64,000 nt of DNA, from assembly GCF_018304945.1 (NCBI RefSeq), contig NZ_JAGQEE010000001.1:806001-870000 (forward strand), given 5' to 3'. Both the position numbers and the translations under genes were made by a program. Position 1 is the stretch's first letter, and each line of letters starts with the position of its first letter. This DNA comes from Collimonas humicola (GTDB taxonomy: Bacteria; Pseudomonadota; Gammaproteobacteria; Burkholderiales; Burkholderiaceae_D). The notes below the pieces were generated by a model. That model ran no database searches and was not told the origin of the DNA. It worked only from the letters and a program-made list of their open reading frames with translations. Below, one piece after another: positions 53,951 through 63,012 of the stretch.

Positions 53951-55636
53951 CTATGGCGTGCCAGCGGGCCCCATATCCGACCATGGCGCCGGCAGCTCTG
54001 CAAACCGCATGGCGCCCCTTATCCGCCGGTCCTGGTAATAATCGACCAGGTCGGCCTTCATGCGCGGCCGCGAGCTGTCGTCCAGGTAAATCATGTGGCC
54101 GCCGGCATAATGCGTCACCTGGATGTCAGGCCGGATGCCGGCAACGCTCTTGAGCCGTCCCAGATCTTTCTCGGTCATGAAAAATGGCGTGACCAGGTCG
54201 TGGTAGCCGTTTTCAACCAGCACCTTGATATGCGGATTGAGCGTGATTTCGGCCAGCAGGTCGGGCAGCGTATCCGGCACCGGCAGCCCGCCATGGCTGA
54301 AATCCCAGTTGCTGTTCGCGCTATTGCTCAAGGTCACGTAGGTGGCGTTCGGCGCCGTGTACTTCAGGTAGTCCGGCAGCTGCTGGCTGAGAATCGCCGG
54401 GAACGGCTTGGCGATCAAGGCATCGGACGGATCGGAATCGCCCACCAGCATCGGGCTGTCGTTCGGCGCCGACACGCGGCCGTCATACCCGCCGATGGTG
54501 TAGCCCGGCACCAGCGTGGTGTTGAGCGGATTCGCCCCCAGGTAGGCTTGCAAAGCGCTCACGTTGATGTCGCTCTGGCGCGACATCTGCGCATACACGG
54601 CGGGTGTCGGGAATACCGGCGGATTGGCCAGGCCCAGGAAGGTCGGGCCGTAAGGCAGGAACTCCGCGTAACGATCAGTCGAGAAATCGCGCATGCGGCG
54701 GGCGAAGCTGCGTACGCCGGACGGCGGCGGCGTGACCTGGCCGAAGAATGCTGCAACTTCGGCATAGCCTGGCAGCAGCGATACCAGGTAGTCGGTGGCC
54801 CGCTGCAGATCCGATGCGCTCGGATACTGGTCGTTGTAGTCGAGGATGCAAGACTGCAGGATGATGCCGCTCAGTCGTACGCCGGCCTGTTCCAGCAACG
54901 GCGCCAGCACATCGGTACGCGGTGTGCCGTACGATTCGCCGTACAGGTAGATCGGCGAATGCGGGCGCGGATTGACCGCAAGATAGCGCAGGATGAAATC
55001 GCGCATCACGCCGGCGTCCTGATCGACGCCCCAGAACGTTTGATTGGTATTCGGCAGGACCGCCTCAGAGAAACCGGTGCCCGGCGGATCGATGAACACC
55101 ATGTCGGTGGTGTCGATCAGGCTCTCCTGGTTATCCACCAGCGGGAAGTTGGGCCAGCCGGTGGTGTACGGATCAGGCGTGGCGACCCGGCTCGGCGCGA
55201 AAGAACCCAGGCGCAGCCAGATCGACGAAGATCCGGGGCCGCCGTTATAGAAAAAAGTGACAGGACGCGGCCACGGCCCGCGGTTTTTTGCGGTATAGGC
55301 AACGTAGAACATCGAGGCCTCAGGCTTGCCGTTGGCGTCCGTCGCGGTCAGGTGTCCGGTGGTGGTGGCGTAGTCCACGCGCCTGCCGCTTTCGCGATAA
55401 GTCAGCTGATGATAGGCGACGGCGGCCTTCTCATTGACAATCGACGCCGCCAGCCCGTCAGCGGGGCCGAATGCGTAGGCTGTGTTATCCATGTAGGGCT
55501 GGTCGGGCGGGAACACTTCGGCCGCCGCCGGCGTAGAAAAAATCGCGCAGAGTCCTGCGGCAAGCGCCGCCGCGCGCATGGTCCTTCGGATTGTACGGGG
55601 GGCAGTACTGGCATTCATGGGACGACCTGTTTTCAT
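53951..55636 (-). CDS. Exported S10 family serine carboxypeptidase
   Basis: 561 residues from the ATG at 55636 (AAAGGGCAAGAG ahead). A signal peptide ends in FSTPAAAEVF. S10 landmarks are FFYNGGPGSSSIWLRLGSF (oxyanion region), the nucleophile in IYLYGESYGTPR, the Asp in VENGYHDLVTPFF and the His in YAGGHMIYLDDSS. It removes C-terminal residues from peptides, probably in the periplasm at acidic pH. The upstream in-frame stretch to 55762 has no signal character. Confidence 0.92.
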   Translation of the reverse strand: MKTGRPMNASTAPRTIRRTMRAAALAAGLCAIFSTPAAAEVFPPDQPYMDNTAYAFGPADGLAASIVNEKAAVAYHQLTYRESGRRVDYATTTGHLTATDANGKPEASMFYVAYTAKNRGPWPRPVTFFYNGGPGSSSIWLRLGSFAPSRVATPDPYTTGWPNFPLVDNQESLIDTTDMVFIDPPGTGFSEAVLPNTNQTFWGVDQDAGVMRDFILRYLAVNPRPHSPIYLYGESYGTPRTDVLAPLLEQAGVRLSGIILQSCILDYNDQYPSASDLQRATDYLVSLLPGYAEVAAFFGQVTPPPSGVRSFARRMRDFSTDRYAEFLPYGPTFLGLANPPVFPTPAVYAQMSRQSDINVSALQAYLGANPLNTTLVPGYTIGGYDGRVSAPNDSPMLVGDSDPSDALIAKPFPAILSQQLPDYLKYTAPNATYVTLSNSANSNWDFSHGGLPVPDTLPDLLAEITLNPHIKVLVENGYHDLVTPFFMTEKDLGRLKSVAGIRPDIQVTHYAGGHMIYLDDSSRPRMKADLVDYYQDRRIRGAMRFAELPAPWSDMGPAGTP

Positions 55637-56068
55637 CTCTTGCCCTTTCTTGTTAGAGACATGCCGCCAGGCGGCACAACCGGGTGACTTGACTGACAAA
55701 AGCGCTACCGTTACTTCGCCATCGCTTGCTGCGCCAGGTAGTCTCCCGGTCGCCGCCTGCAAGCTGTTGCTACTCTCCCTTTTTACAATTGAACAGACGA
55801 ACTCTGTCCGCGCGACCGCTTCGGTGCTTCATGGATGGATGCAGATTGGATAGGCAGCCGCAAGATCTTGCGGCCTGGCCGGCGACTCTCACCGCTTCAA
55901 TAAACCGAGTGAGATTCGACCCCGCCACCTCAAAGGTATACTACAAAAATACATTTCTTCAAGGAAAGTTTCAATTGAGCCGTAGTGCACAGCGCAGAGG
56001 CTGGCCGCAGGCAAACGAGGATGCGCCGCAGTGCATGCGGCGAACCGTCCGGCAATCCGTTTTCCCGA
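55637..56068. other. Intergenic region with an 18-nt perfect palindrome
   Basis: A 432-nt gap between the carboxypeptidase start and the end of the monooxygenase gene. The one clear element is GCCGCAAGATCTTGCGGC at 55857-55874, a perfect palindrome without a T-tract. Nothing else convincing was seen on either strand; short open frames here have no ribosome-binding sites or protein-like composition. Confidence 0.6.
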
Positions 56069-56362
56069 TTACTTCGACGCCAGGATATCGATTTTTTCGA
56101 TGGCCGGCGGCTGCGAAAACAGTTCGGCCGACCTGCCTATCAGCGCGGCGGCTACCCGCCCGTTGAGATGAGCCTGGCGGCCCGCCTCGTCAGGAAAAGT
56201 GTCGAAGATGCCGTAGGTAGACGGCCCCAGCTTGATGGCGTACCAGGTGGTGGTCGCCAGCTCTTGTTGCACAACTGCCAAGCCGTCGCGCAGAAACTCC
56301 TCGACCTCGGCTTCCTTTCCTGGCCGGGCTTCCAGCCTGACGAACAGACCCAGATTAGCCAT
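56069..56362 (-). CDS. Antibiotic biosynthesis monooxygenase (ABM) family protein
   Basis: 97-residue ferredoxin-like protein: LGLFVRLEARPGKEAEVEEF, then VQQELATTTWYAIKLGPSTY and YGIFDTFPDEAGRQAHLNGR. Matches small quinol monooxygenase-like ABM proteins such as YgiN. It forms dimers and may oxidise quinols or remove reactive compounds. GGGAGGTC ahead of the ATG gives a good ribosome-binding site. Confidence 0.88.
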   Translation of the reverse strand: MANLGLFVRLEARPGKEAEVEEFLRDGLAVVQQELATTTWYAIKLGPSTYGIFDTFPDEAGRQAHLNGRVAAALIGRSAELFSQPPAIEKIDILASK

Positions 56363-56441
56363 TGCGACCTCCCGGTGACATGCATGGACGACTAGAGTTT
56401 AGCCGTCCCCGCGGGCATTGCAATGCCGCCGGATCAAGCTA

Positions 56442-57467
56442 TCAGACGCGCACCAGCAATTTGCCGATATTCTTGCCCTCGAACAAACTGTTGAGCGCAT
56501 CCGGCAGATGTTCGAAACCGTCGACATAGGTCTCCTGGAACACGATTTCGCCGCTTTTCACCCAAGGCGCCACCACCGCCAGCATCTCATCCATGCGGCT
56601 GGTGTAGTCGCGCGCCAGGATGCCCTGGATGGTGGCGCGCTGGAACAGCATATGCTGCAGGAAGCGCGGACCGAGGTCAGGCGTATCGAGGCCGCCGTCG
56701 TACTGGCTGATGGCGCCGCAGATGATGATGCGGGCGCGCCGCTTGATCAGCGGGATGACCGCATCGGTGATAGGGCCGCCGACATTGTCGAAGTAGATAT
56801 CGACGCCGCCGGTAGCCGCCTGGATCGCAGCGCTCAATGCTTCAGGCGTTGTATGCGCGCGATAGTCGATGGCGCCGTCCAGCTTGAGCGTCTCGGTCAG
56901 GAACCGGCACTTCTCCGCGCCGCCGGCGATGCCGATCACGCGGCACCCTGCCCGCTTGCCGAACTGCGCCACCAGCGAACCGACCGCACCCGCGGCTCCC
57001 GACACCAGCAAGGTATCGCCCGGACGCGGACGGCCGGCTTCGGTCAGGCCGAACCAGGCGGTGCGTCCCGGCATGCCCAGCACGCCGAGCGCGGTGGAAA
57101 CCGGCGCAGCGCCGGGATCGAGCTTGGTCAATTCGCTGTGATGGCAACGCGCATACAATTGCCAGCCGCTATAGGCCGATACCCAGTCGCCAGCCTGGTA
57201 CAACGGGCTGGCCGACGCCACGATTTCGCCGACCACGCCGGCGCGCTGCACGATCCCCAGCGGATGCGGCACATCGTAGGTATTGCGTTCGTGCTGCTGG
57301 ATGCGGATATACGGATCGACGCTGATGAATTTGGCGCGCAGGATCACTTCATTGGTCGCCAGGTTGCCGTCGAGTTCGCTTTCACGCAATTCGTAATGAT
57401 CATTGCTGACCCGTCCATCCGGACGCTTGACGTAAAACCACTGGCGGTTCTGGTAGGTGTTGTGCAT
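56442..57467 (-). CDS. NADP-dependent MDR oxidoreductase (zinc-independent, CurA-like)
   Basis: 341 residues. The N-terminal catalytic domain has YVKRPDGRVSNDHYELRE and VDPYIRIQQ. The cofactor domain carries LLVSGAAGAVGSLVAQFGKR and the GGVDIYFDNVGGPITD loop. No zinc-binding cysteines are present. Family members reduce alpha,beta-unsaturated ketones or aldehydes with NADPH. The gene stands next to the ABM-family gene on the same strand (80 nt), which may indicate a shared detoxification role. Confidence 0.9.
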   Translation of the reverse strand: MHNTYQNRQWFYVKRPDGRVSNDHYELRESELDGNLATNEVILRAKFISVDPYIRIQQHERNTYDVPHPLGIVQRAGVVGEIVASASPLYQAGDWVSAYSGWQLYARCHHSELTKLDPGAAPVSTALGVLGMPGRTAWFGLTEAGRPRPGDTLLVSGAAGAVGSLVAQFGKRAGCRVIGIAGGAEKCRFLTETLKLDGAIDYRAHTTPEALSAAIQAATGGVDIYFDNVGGPITDAVIPLIKRRARIIICGAISQYDGGLDTPDLGPRFLQHMLFQRATIQGILARDYTSRMDEMLAVVAPWVKSGEIVFQETYVDGFEHLPDALNSLFEGKNIGKLLVRV

Positions 57468-57578
57468 GTTGGAAGCCTGGTTGCTGTTGGCCTCACAGTG
57501 TAGCTAAATTGCCAAAGCTGCGCTGGGCTCGGACATAAAGCGGACTGGACGGCAGCAGCCGGAATCAATTGGTGTGCG

Positions 57579-58088
57579 TCAGGCCATCCCAACCAGCAAC
57601 GCCATCATGACGACATCGTCATACCGCCCATCCAGAAACCTTGCTTTCCGCTTCACGCCCTCCACGACGAAGCCATGTTTCCGGTAAAGCCCGATCGCAG
57701 CGGCGTTGCCGGCATAGACCTCCAGCTCGACCCGCGTGATGCCGCGGCTCAGGGCGCTTTCGATAGTCGCCGCCAGCAAGGCCTGGCCGACGCCTTGGCC
57801 GCGCCAGGATTTGAGCACGCCCATGCCGAGCGTGCCGCCGTGGCCGAAGCCTGGCAAGGGATGGGGCAGGATGTCGCACCAGCCGATCATCTGCTCGCCG
57901 TGCACGGCAACGAGTTGTGCATAATCGTTCTTGATATTGTTGGCGACAAAGTTGCTGACCCAGGCCGGCGAGCGCGCTTCTGTCTGTCCTAGGTAAATGC
58001 GTTCGCGCGCGATGGCGTCCAGCACCTGGTGGAATTGCGGAGCGTGCTCGGCACGGATCGGCATGATACTGAACATGGTTTCTTTCAT
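57579..58088 (-). CDS. GNAT family N-acetyltransferase
   Basis: 169 residues. Acetyl-CoA binding is seen in GMGVLKSWRGQGVGQALLAA, followed by VELEVYAGNAAAIGLYRKHGF. The N-terminal part (SIMPIRAEHAPQFHQVLDAI) is the usual substrate side. It lies 60 nt downstream of the leuD-like gene on the same strand and may be the last gene of that operon. Substrate unknown. Confidence 0.88.
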   Translation of the reverse strand: MKETMFSIMPIRAEHAPQFHQVLDAIARERIYLGQTEARSPAWVSNFVANNIKNDYAQLVAVHGEQMIGWCDILPHPLPGFGHGGTLGMGVLKSWRGQGVGQALLAATIESALSRGITRVELEVYAGNAAAIGLYRKHGFVVEGVKRKARFLDGRYDDVVMMALLVGMA

Positions 58089-58148
58089 CGCGTAGCATTC
58101 GCTTTCAACCGGCGCCCCGAGGCGCCTCTTAGGCGATGCTAGCGCAAA

Positions 58149-58790
58149 TCATGCGATATGCCCATGATTGCCTTCATCTGCCGGCAGCACCTTGGCCCAC
58201 GGAGAAGCTGCTTCATGGCGATTCTCGAAGGCGATAATCTGGGGCAGAAATTGCAAAGTCGCGCCGACCATGTCCAGTCCTTCGACGATCATCTTCCTGT
58301 GCCGTTCGCCCAGCGTAAAGGCGAATGCCAGCGATCCGCACGACAGCTGCATCTGTTCCAGGTCGATAAGCAGACGGTGCCTGTTGGTGTTCAATGTCTT
58401 CAACAGCAAGGCAACCCGGTCTTGCTCCAGCACGATCAGCAGCAAGCGGTTATTCAACGCATTACTGAAAAAAATCTCGCCGAAGCTGGGCGCAATGACG
58501 GCTCCCACTCCCAATTGCTGCAAACCCCATACCGCATGCTCCCGGCTTGAACCGCAGCCGAAGTTGGAGCCTCCGACCAGGATGCTGGCGTCCTTGTATT
58601 CAGGACGGTTCAGCACAAAATCCGGCCTGGGACTGCCGTCAGGATGAAAACGCAGGTCGAACAGCACGCCCCGGTCCAGCCCTTCCTTGGTGATCGTGCG
58701 CAAGAACTGCTTGGGCATGATCTGGTCGGTATCGAGGTTATCGATCAGCAGCGGCGCGGCGATGCCTTCGATGCGTTTATGCTCAGACAT
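58149..58790 (-). CDS. leuD: 3-isopropylmalate dehydratase small subunit-like (LeuD paralogue)
   Basis: 213 residues from the ATG at 58790, which overlaps the large-subunit stop by 8 nt. Aconitase swivel-domain motifs are IDNLDTDQIMPKQFLRTITK, SILVGGSNFGCGSSREHAVW and GVGAVIAPSFGEIFFSNALN. Together with the large subunit it would hydrate/dehydrate a 2-isopropylmalate-like acid. No leuB or leuA is nearby, and the context (dehalogenase-like hydrolase, own LysR) suggests a paralogue for a catabolic substrate instead of leucine synthesis. Confidence 0.9.
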   Translation of the reverse strand: MSEHKRIEGIAAPLLIDNLDTDQIMPKQFLRTITKEGLDRGVLFDLRFHPDGSPRPDFVLNRPEYKDASILVGGSNFGCGSSREHAVWGLQQLGVGAVIAPSFGEIFFSNALNNRLLLIVLEQDRVALLLKTLNTNRHRLLIDLEQMQLSCGSLAFAFTLGERHRKMIVEGLDMVGATLQFLPQIIAFENRHEAASPWAKVLPADEGNHGHIA

Positions 58791-60207
58791 GCTGCTTCTC
58801 CAAGTTGCGGACATCGCTGATGCAGCCGCTCAGCGCGGCGGCGGCCGCCATCGCCGGACTCATCAGATGAGTTCGGCCACCCCTGCCCTGGCGGCCCTCG
58901 AAATTGCGGTTGGTGGTGGAGGCGCAGCGCTCGCCCGGCGCCAGCACATCGTCGTTCATCGCCAGGCACATCGAGCAGCCCGGCTGGCGCCATTCAAAAC
59001 CGGCGTCGACGAAGATGGCGGCCAGGCCTTCCTGCTCGGCCTGGCGCCGCACTGCGCCGGAACCGGGAACCACCATCGCCCGCACCGTGGCGGCGACGCG
59101 CTTGCCGGCGACGATGGCGGCGGCGATGCGCAAATCCTCGATGCGGCCATTGGTGCAGGAACCGATGAAGACGCGGTCTATCGGCAGGCCGGCAATTGCA
59201 GCTCCGGCCGAGAGGCCCATGTATTGCAAGGCCATGGCCGTCGTCGCCGCTGCCTGTTCGTCGCCTGCCAGCGCCGGATCGGGAATCAGGGCATTGACCG
59301 CAATCGCCTGGTCGGGACTGGTGCCCCAGGTGACAAACGGCGCGACTTCCTGCGCGGCGAATGCATGTTCGACATCGAATACGGCTTCTTCATCCGAATA
59401 TAACTGTCGCCAGTCGCCCAGCGCCCGGGCAAAATCCTGCTCGCCAAGATCCTGCGCCTTCGCCCTGACATAGGCATAAGTCGTCTCATCGGGCTGGATC
59501 AAGGCCGCCCTGGCGCCCGCTTCCACCGCCATATTGCACAAGGTCATGCGCGCCTCGGCTGACAGCGCCGCTATCGTCGTGCCGGCAAACTCGACGGCGT
59601 AGCCGCGCGCACCCTGGGCGCCGATGCGGGCGATGATCAACAGGATCAGGTCCTTGACCGATGTGCCCGCCGGCAGCGCGCCGTCGACCCTGACGCGCAT
59701 GTCCTGCGCCAGGCGGTAGACCAGGGTCTGGGTCGCCAGGATGTGCTCCACTTCAGAAGTGCCGACACCGAATCCCAGCGCGCCCAGCGCGCCGTAAGTG
59801 GTGGTATGGCTGTCGCCGCACAGCACCACCATGCCGGGACGGATCCAGCCGTGTTCGGGCGCGACGATGTGTTCTATGCCTTGTTCTTCATGGTTGGCAT
59901 CGAACAGCTTGATGCCGAACTCGCGGCAGTTGCGCTTGAGATTGCTGGCCTGCAGCGCCGATGCCGGATCGAGGATCACGCGGTTGTCCACGCTCACCGG
60001 ATGGGTCGGGATGATGTGCGACACCACGGCAAGCTGCTGGCGCGGCCGCAGCACGCTCCGATGACTGGCGCGCAAGCTGCTGAACGCCTGCGGACTGGTG
60101 TATTCGTTCATGATGTGCAAGTCGGCATACAGCAGCACGTGCTGTTCATCCAGTACGGCGACGGTATGGCTGTCGACCAGCTTTCGATATAGCGTGCGAT
60201 GTGGCAT
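58783..60207 (-). CDS. leuC: 3-isopropylmalate dehydratase large subunit-like (LeuC paralogue)
   Basis: 474 residues of the aconitase superfamily. [4Fe-4S] ligands are in IGSCTNGRIEDL and PGCSMCLAMNDD. Substrate-side motifs are VLCGDSHTTTYGALGALGFG and CASTTNRNFEGRQGRGGRTH, the latter typical of LeuC. Both halves of the enzyme overlap by 8 nt. The hydrolase gene ends 25 nt upstream, so hydrolase, LeuC and LeuD form one operon. Leucine biosynthesis is the default, but genomic context points elsewhere. Confidence 0.9.
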   Translation of the reverse strand: MPHRTLYRKLVDSHTVAVLDEQHVLLYADLHIMNEYTSPQAFSSLRASHRSVLRPRQQLAVVSHIIPTHPVSVDNRVILDPASALQASNLKRNCREFGIKLFDANHEEQGIEHIVAPEHGWIRPGMVVLCGDSHTTTYGALGALGFGVGTSEVEHILATQTLVYRLAQDMRVRVDGALPAGTSVKDLILLIIARIGAQGARGYAVEFAGTTIAALSAEARMTLCNMAVEAGARAALIQPDETTYAYVRAKAQDLGEQDFARALGDWRQLYSDEEAVFDVEHAFAAQEVAPFVTWGTSPDQAIAVNALIPDPALAGDEQAAATTAMALQYMGLSAGAAIAGLPIDRVFIGSCTNGRIEDLRIAAAIVAGKRVAATVRAMVVPGSGAVRRQAEQEGLAAIFVDAGFEWRQPGCSMCLAMNDDVLAPGERCASTTNRNFEGRQGRGGRTHLMSPAMAAAAALSGCISDVRNLEKQHV

Positions 60208-60232
60208 GGTATGGTCTCCGGCGTTCAGTCGT

Positions 60233-61111
60233 TCAGTCGGCGAGAAATGGCAGGACTTCGGCCAGCAGCTGGTCCGGCGCTTCTTCCGGAATGTAATGGC
60301 CGCAGGCCAGCGCCTTGCCGCTCAGATGCGTCGCCAGCTTCTCCCATTCCCGCAGCGGATCGAAGCATTTTCCGATGACGCCGTCGGCGCCCCATAAGAC
60401 CTTGGTTGCGCACTCGATCTTGTTGCCTTGCGCCAGGTCCAGCCGCTCGTGCTCCAGGTCGATGCCGGCGCTGGCGCGGTAATCCTCGCAGATGCCGTGG
60501 ATCGTAGCCGGATCGCTCAGGCAGCGCAGGTATTCGGCATAAGCTTGCGGCGTGAACGGCGCCAGGCCGGCGCTGCGGCCACCTATCGTGTGCCTGAGAT
60601 ATTCTTCTGGATGCGAGCCGATCAGCAGTTCCGGGAAAGGCGCCGGGCGGATCAGGAAGAACCAGTGGTAATAAGCCGTGGCGAAAGCCATGCTGGTCTG
60701 TTCATACATGGCCAGCGTCGGCGCGATGTCCAGCAGCACCAGCTTGCGCACCGCCTGCGGATGGTCGAGCGCCATGCGGTAAGCCACGCGGCCGCCGCGG
60801 TCGTGTCCCATCAGCAGGAATTGCGGAAATCCCAGCTGCGCCATCAGCGCGACCTGGTCCTGTCCCATGGTGCGCTTGGAATAGTTGCTGTGATCCGCCA
60901 GGCCGGCGGGCTTGCCGCTGTCGCCATAGCCGCGCAGGTCGGCGGCGACGACGGTGAACTGGCGGGCCAGCCGCTCAGCCGTCTTGTGCCAGATGACGTG
61001 GGTCTGCGGATGGCCATGCAACAGCAGCAAGGCCGGGCCGCCGCCGCCCCGGATGTACTTGATCTGCGTGCCGTTGACTTCGGCCACGCCATGCGCGAAT
61101 CCTGGAAACAT
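60233..61111 (-). CDS. Alpha/beta hydrolase, haloacetate (fluoroacetate) dehalogenase-like
   Basis: 292 residues. The nucleophile elbow is GHDRGGRVAYRMALDHP, with Asp as nucleophile and the two Arg that bind the carboxylate. LLDIAPT follows, YYHWFFL supplies the His-Trp halide-pocket pair, and the catalytic His is in ACGHYIPEEAPDQLL. ADLRGYGDSGKP and LLLHGHPQTHVIWH match the fluoroacetate dehalogenase group more than epoxide hydrolases. It would hydrolyse a haloacetate to glycolate. Substrate range is not proven. First gene of the operon with leuC/leuD-like genes. Confidence 0.85.
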   Translation of the reverse strand: MFPGFAHGVAEVNGTQIKYIRGGGGPALLLLHGHPQTHVIWHKTAERLARQFTVVAADLRGYGDSGKPAGLADHSNYSKRTMGQDQVALMAQLGFPQFLLMGHDRGGRVAYRMALDHPQAVRKLVLLDIAPTLAMYEQTSMAFATAYYHWFFLIRPAPFPELLIGSHPEEYLRHTIGGRSAGLAPFTPQAYAEYLRCLSDPATIHGICEDYRASAGIDLEHERLDLAQGNKIECATKVLWGADGVIGKCFDPLREWEKLATHLSGKALACGHYIPEEAPDQLLAEVLPFLAD

Positions 61112-61203
61112 TGCTCGCTCTCCTTTTGATGAAGAGATTGTATAGCCGGCGGCTCGATTTATAATTCATTAATATTGATTCTATTATTTCTTTTAGGTTA
61201 ATA

Positions 61204-62127
61204 ATGAATACGCTTTCCGACCTTGCATTTTTTGCCGCGCTGGTTAAGACCGGAAGCCTTGCCGCGTTGGCGCGCGAACTCGGCGTCACCCCGCCGGCTG
61301 TCACCAAAAGGCTGGCCAACCTTGAACAGCGGCTCGGCGTGCGTCTGCTGAACCGCACCACCAGGACCATGAGCGTCACGCACGAGGGTGAGATCTACCT
61401 GGCGGACGGCGCCCGCATCCTGGCTGACATCGAAGCGCTGGAACGCACTATCGGCAGCAGCCGGGCGCTGCCCAAGGGACTGCTGCGGGTCAACGCCAGT
61501 TTCGGTTTCGGTCGCAGGCATATCGGCCCCGCCGTATCGGAATTCAGCAAGCGCTTTCCGGAAGTCGAAGTGCAACTGCTGCTGTCGGAGCGCCCCCTGA
61601 ACCTGGCAGACCAGGCTTTCGATATCGGCATCCGCATCGGCGAATTGCCGGACGCGCGCATCATTGCGCGCAAGATCGCCGCCAACCGCAGGCTGCTGTG
61701 TGCGGCGCCGGCCTACCTGAAGCAGCATCCGGCGCCGGCCACGCCGCGCGATCTGCAAACCCATGCCTGCATCGTGCTGCGGGAAAACGAGGCCGCCTAC
61801 GGCAGCTGGCACTTAAGCCGCGGCAAGCGCCAGGAAACCGTCAAGGTGCGCGGCGCCCTCAGCAGCAACGACGGCGAAACCGTACTGGCCTGGGCGCTGG
61901 CAGGCCATGGCATATTGATGCGCTCCGAATGGGATGCGGCCCCTTACCTGCGTTCCGGACGCTTGCGCCAGGTGCTGCAGGAATGGGCTCTGCCGCCGTC
62001 CGACATTTTCGCGGTCTACCCGGAGCGTCTTAACCTGTCGGCCAAGGTCACTGCCTTTATCGACTTCCTTGCGGCGCGCTTCACAGCCCATCTTCTGCCG
62101 CAGAAGGATGGGCGGCACGGCTGGTAG
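61204..62127 (+). CDS. LysR family transcriptional regulator
   Basis: 307 residues. Helix-turn-helix SLAALARELGVTPPAVTKRL is at the N-terminus. The effector domain includes FDIGIRIGELPDARIIARKI and WALAGHGILMRSEWDAAPYL, the form seen in LysR proteins of the DsdC/PgrR-like group. Divergent from the hydrolase-leuC-leuD operon across a 92-nt AT-rich gap, so that operon is the likely target. Its last 47 nt overlap the end of the pirin gene on the other strand. Confidence 0.92.
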   Translation: MNTLSDLAFFAALVKTGSLAALARELGVTPPAVTKRLANLEQRLGVRLLNRTTRTMSVTHEGEIYLADGARILADIEALERTIGSSRALPKGLLRVNASFGFGRRHIGPAVSEFSKRFPEVEVQLLLSERPLNLADQAFDIGIRIGELPDARIIARKIAANRRLLCAAPAYLKQHPAPATPRDLQTHACIVLRENEAAYGSWHLSRGKRQETVKVRGALSSNDGETVLAWALAGHGILMRSEWDAAPYLRSGRLRQVLQEWALPPSDIFAVYPERLNLSAKVTAFIDFLAARFTAHLLPQKDGRHGW

Positions 62128-62977
62128 GCATTTCCAGGCTGCCGAACTCGCCGCGCCGGTAAGCCTGCAGCCGGTCATTCATCTGCTCCACGGTATTCAT
62201 CACCAGCGGCCCGTGCTTGACCATCGGTTCCCTGAGCGCCGGGCCGGACAGAATCACGAAGTGGGCAGGCCCAGCCGCCGTCAACCTGACGGTGCTTGCC
62301 TCGGCCACTCCCAGCGCATGGCCTTCCGCCAGCTGCTGGGTGCAGGCAAACGCATCCATGCTCAGGCTGAGCGTTCCCTGCACCGCATAGACCATGGCGT
62401 TCCAGCCGGCAGGAATGGCGTGCTCAAAGGTCCCGCCGGCTTCGAGAAAGCCGTCCAGCAGCGTGAACGGCTGCGGCAGCCGCGCCGGCGAGCGCAGGCC
62501 CTGGGATTCGCCTGCCGCCACCCTCACCCGTACGCCCGGCGCCCGGAACACAGGCATGTCGGCAGCGTCCACATGCACCGCATGCGGCGCTGTCATTTTC
62601 TGCTGCGCAGGCAGGTTGACGAAAATCTGCAAGGCATGCACATGCGGATTCTGGCCTTCCGGCTGTTCGGTATGCACCGCGCCGCGCCCGGCGACAAACC
62701 AGTGCAGGTCGCCGGCATGGATCGGCCCCTGGTTGCCGAGCGAATCGTAGTTGTGGTGCGGGCTGGCGGAATCTTCAAACACATAAGTCACCGCCGAGAT
62801 GCCGGCATGCGGGTGCGGCTCGAAAGTTGGCGCTGTCATGTGGAAGTGGTCCAGCATGACGACCGGATCGACCAGCCCCTGGAAATCATTTTCCGCAAAA
62901 TGCCTGGCCTTGAAATCCTGGCCGATGTGCATCTCATGCCCTGCGACGATCGGCGAGACGGATAATTTCTTGTTCAT
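62081..62977 (-). CDS. Pirin family cupin protein
   Basis: 298 residues. The N-terminal cupin has the pirin metal-site histidines and acidic residue in FHMTAPTFEPHPHAGISAVT and GRGAVHTEQPEG. The C-terminal cupin begins around VRVRVAAGESQGLRSP. Bacterial pirins act as quercetinase-like dioxygenases or redox-sensing regulators. Its 3' end overlaps the lysR gene on the opposite strand by 47 nt. Confidence 0.92.
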   Translation of the reverse strand: MNKKLSVSPIVAGHEMHIGQDFKARHFAENDFQGLVDPVVMLDHFHMTAPTFEPHPHAGISAVTYVFEDSASPHHNYDSLGNQGPIHAGDLHWFVAGRGAVHTEQPEGQNPHVHALQIFVNLPAQQKMTAPHAVHVDAADMPVFRAPGVRVRVAAGESQGLRSPARLPQPFTLLDGFLEAGGTFEHAIPAGWNAMVYAVQGTLSLSMDAFACTQQLAEGHALGVAEASTVRLTAAGPAHFVILSGPALREPMVKHGPLVMNTVEQMNDRLQAYRRGEFGSLEMPTSRAAHPSAAEDGL

Positions 62978-63012
62978 GTGAATTCCTCTGTTCCGGATAA
63001 GGGATGGCGGCT

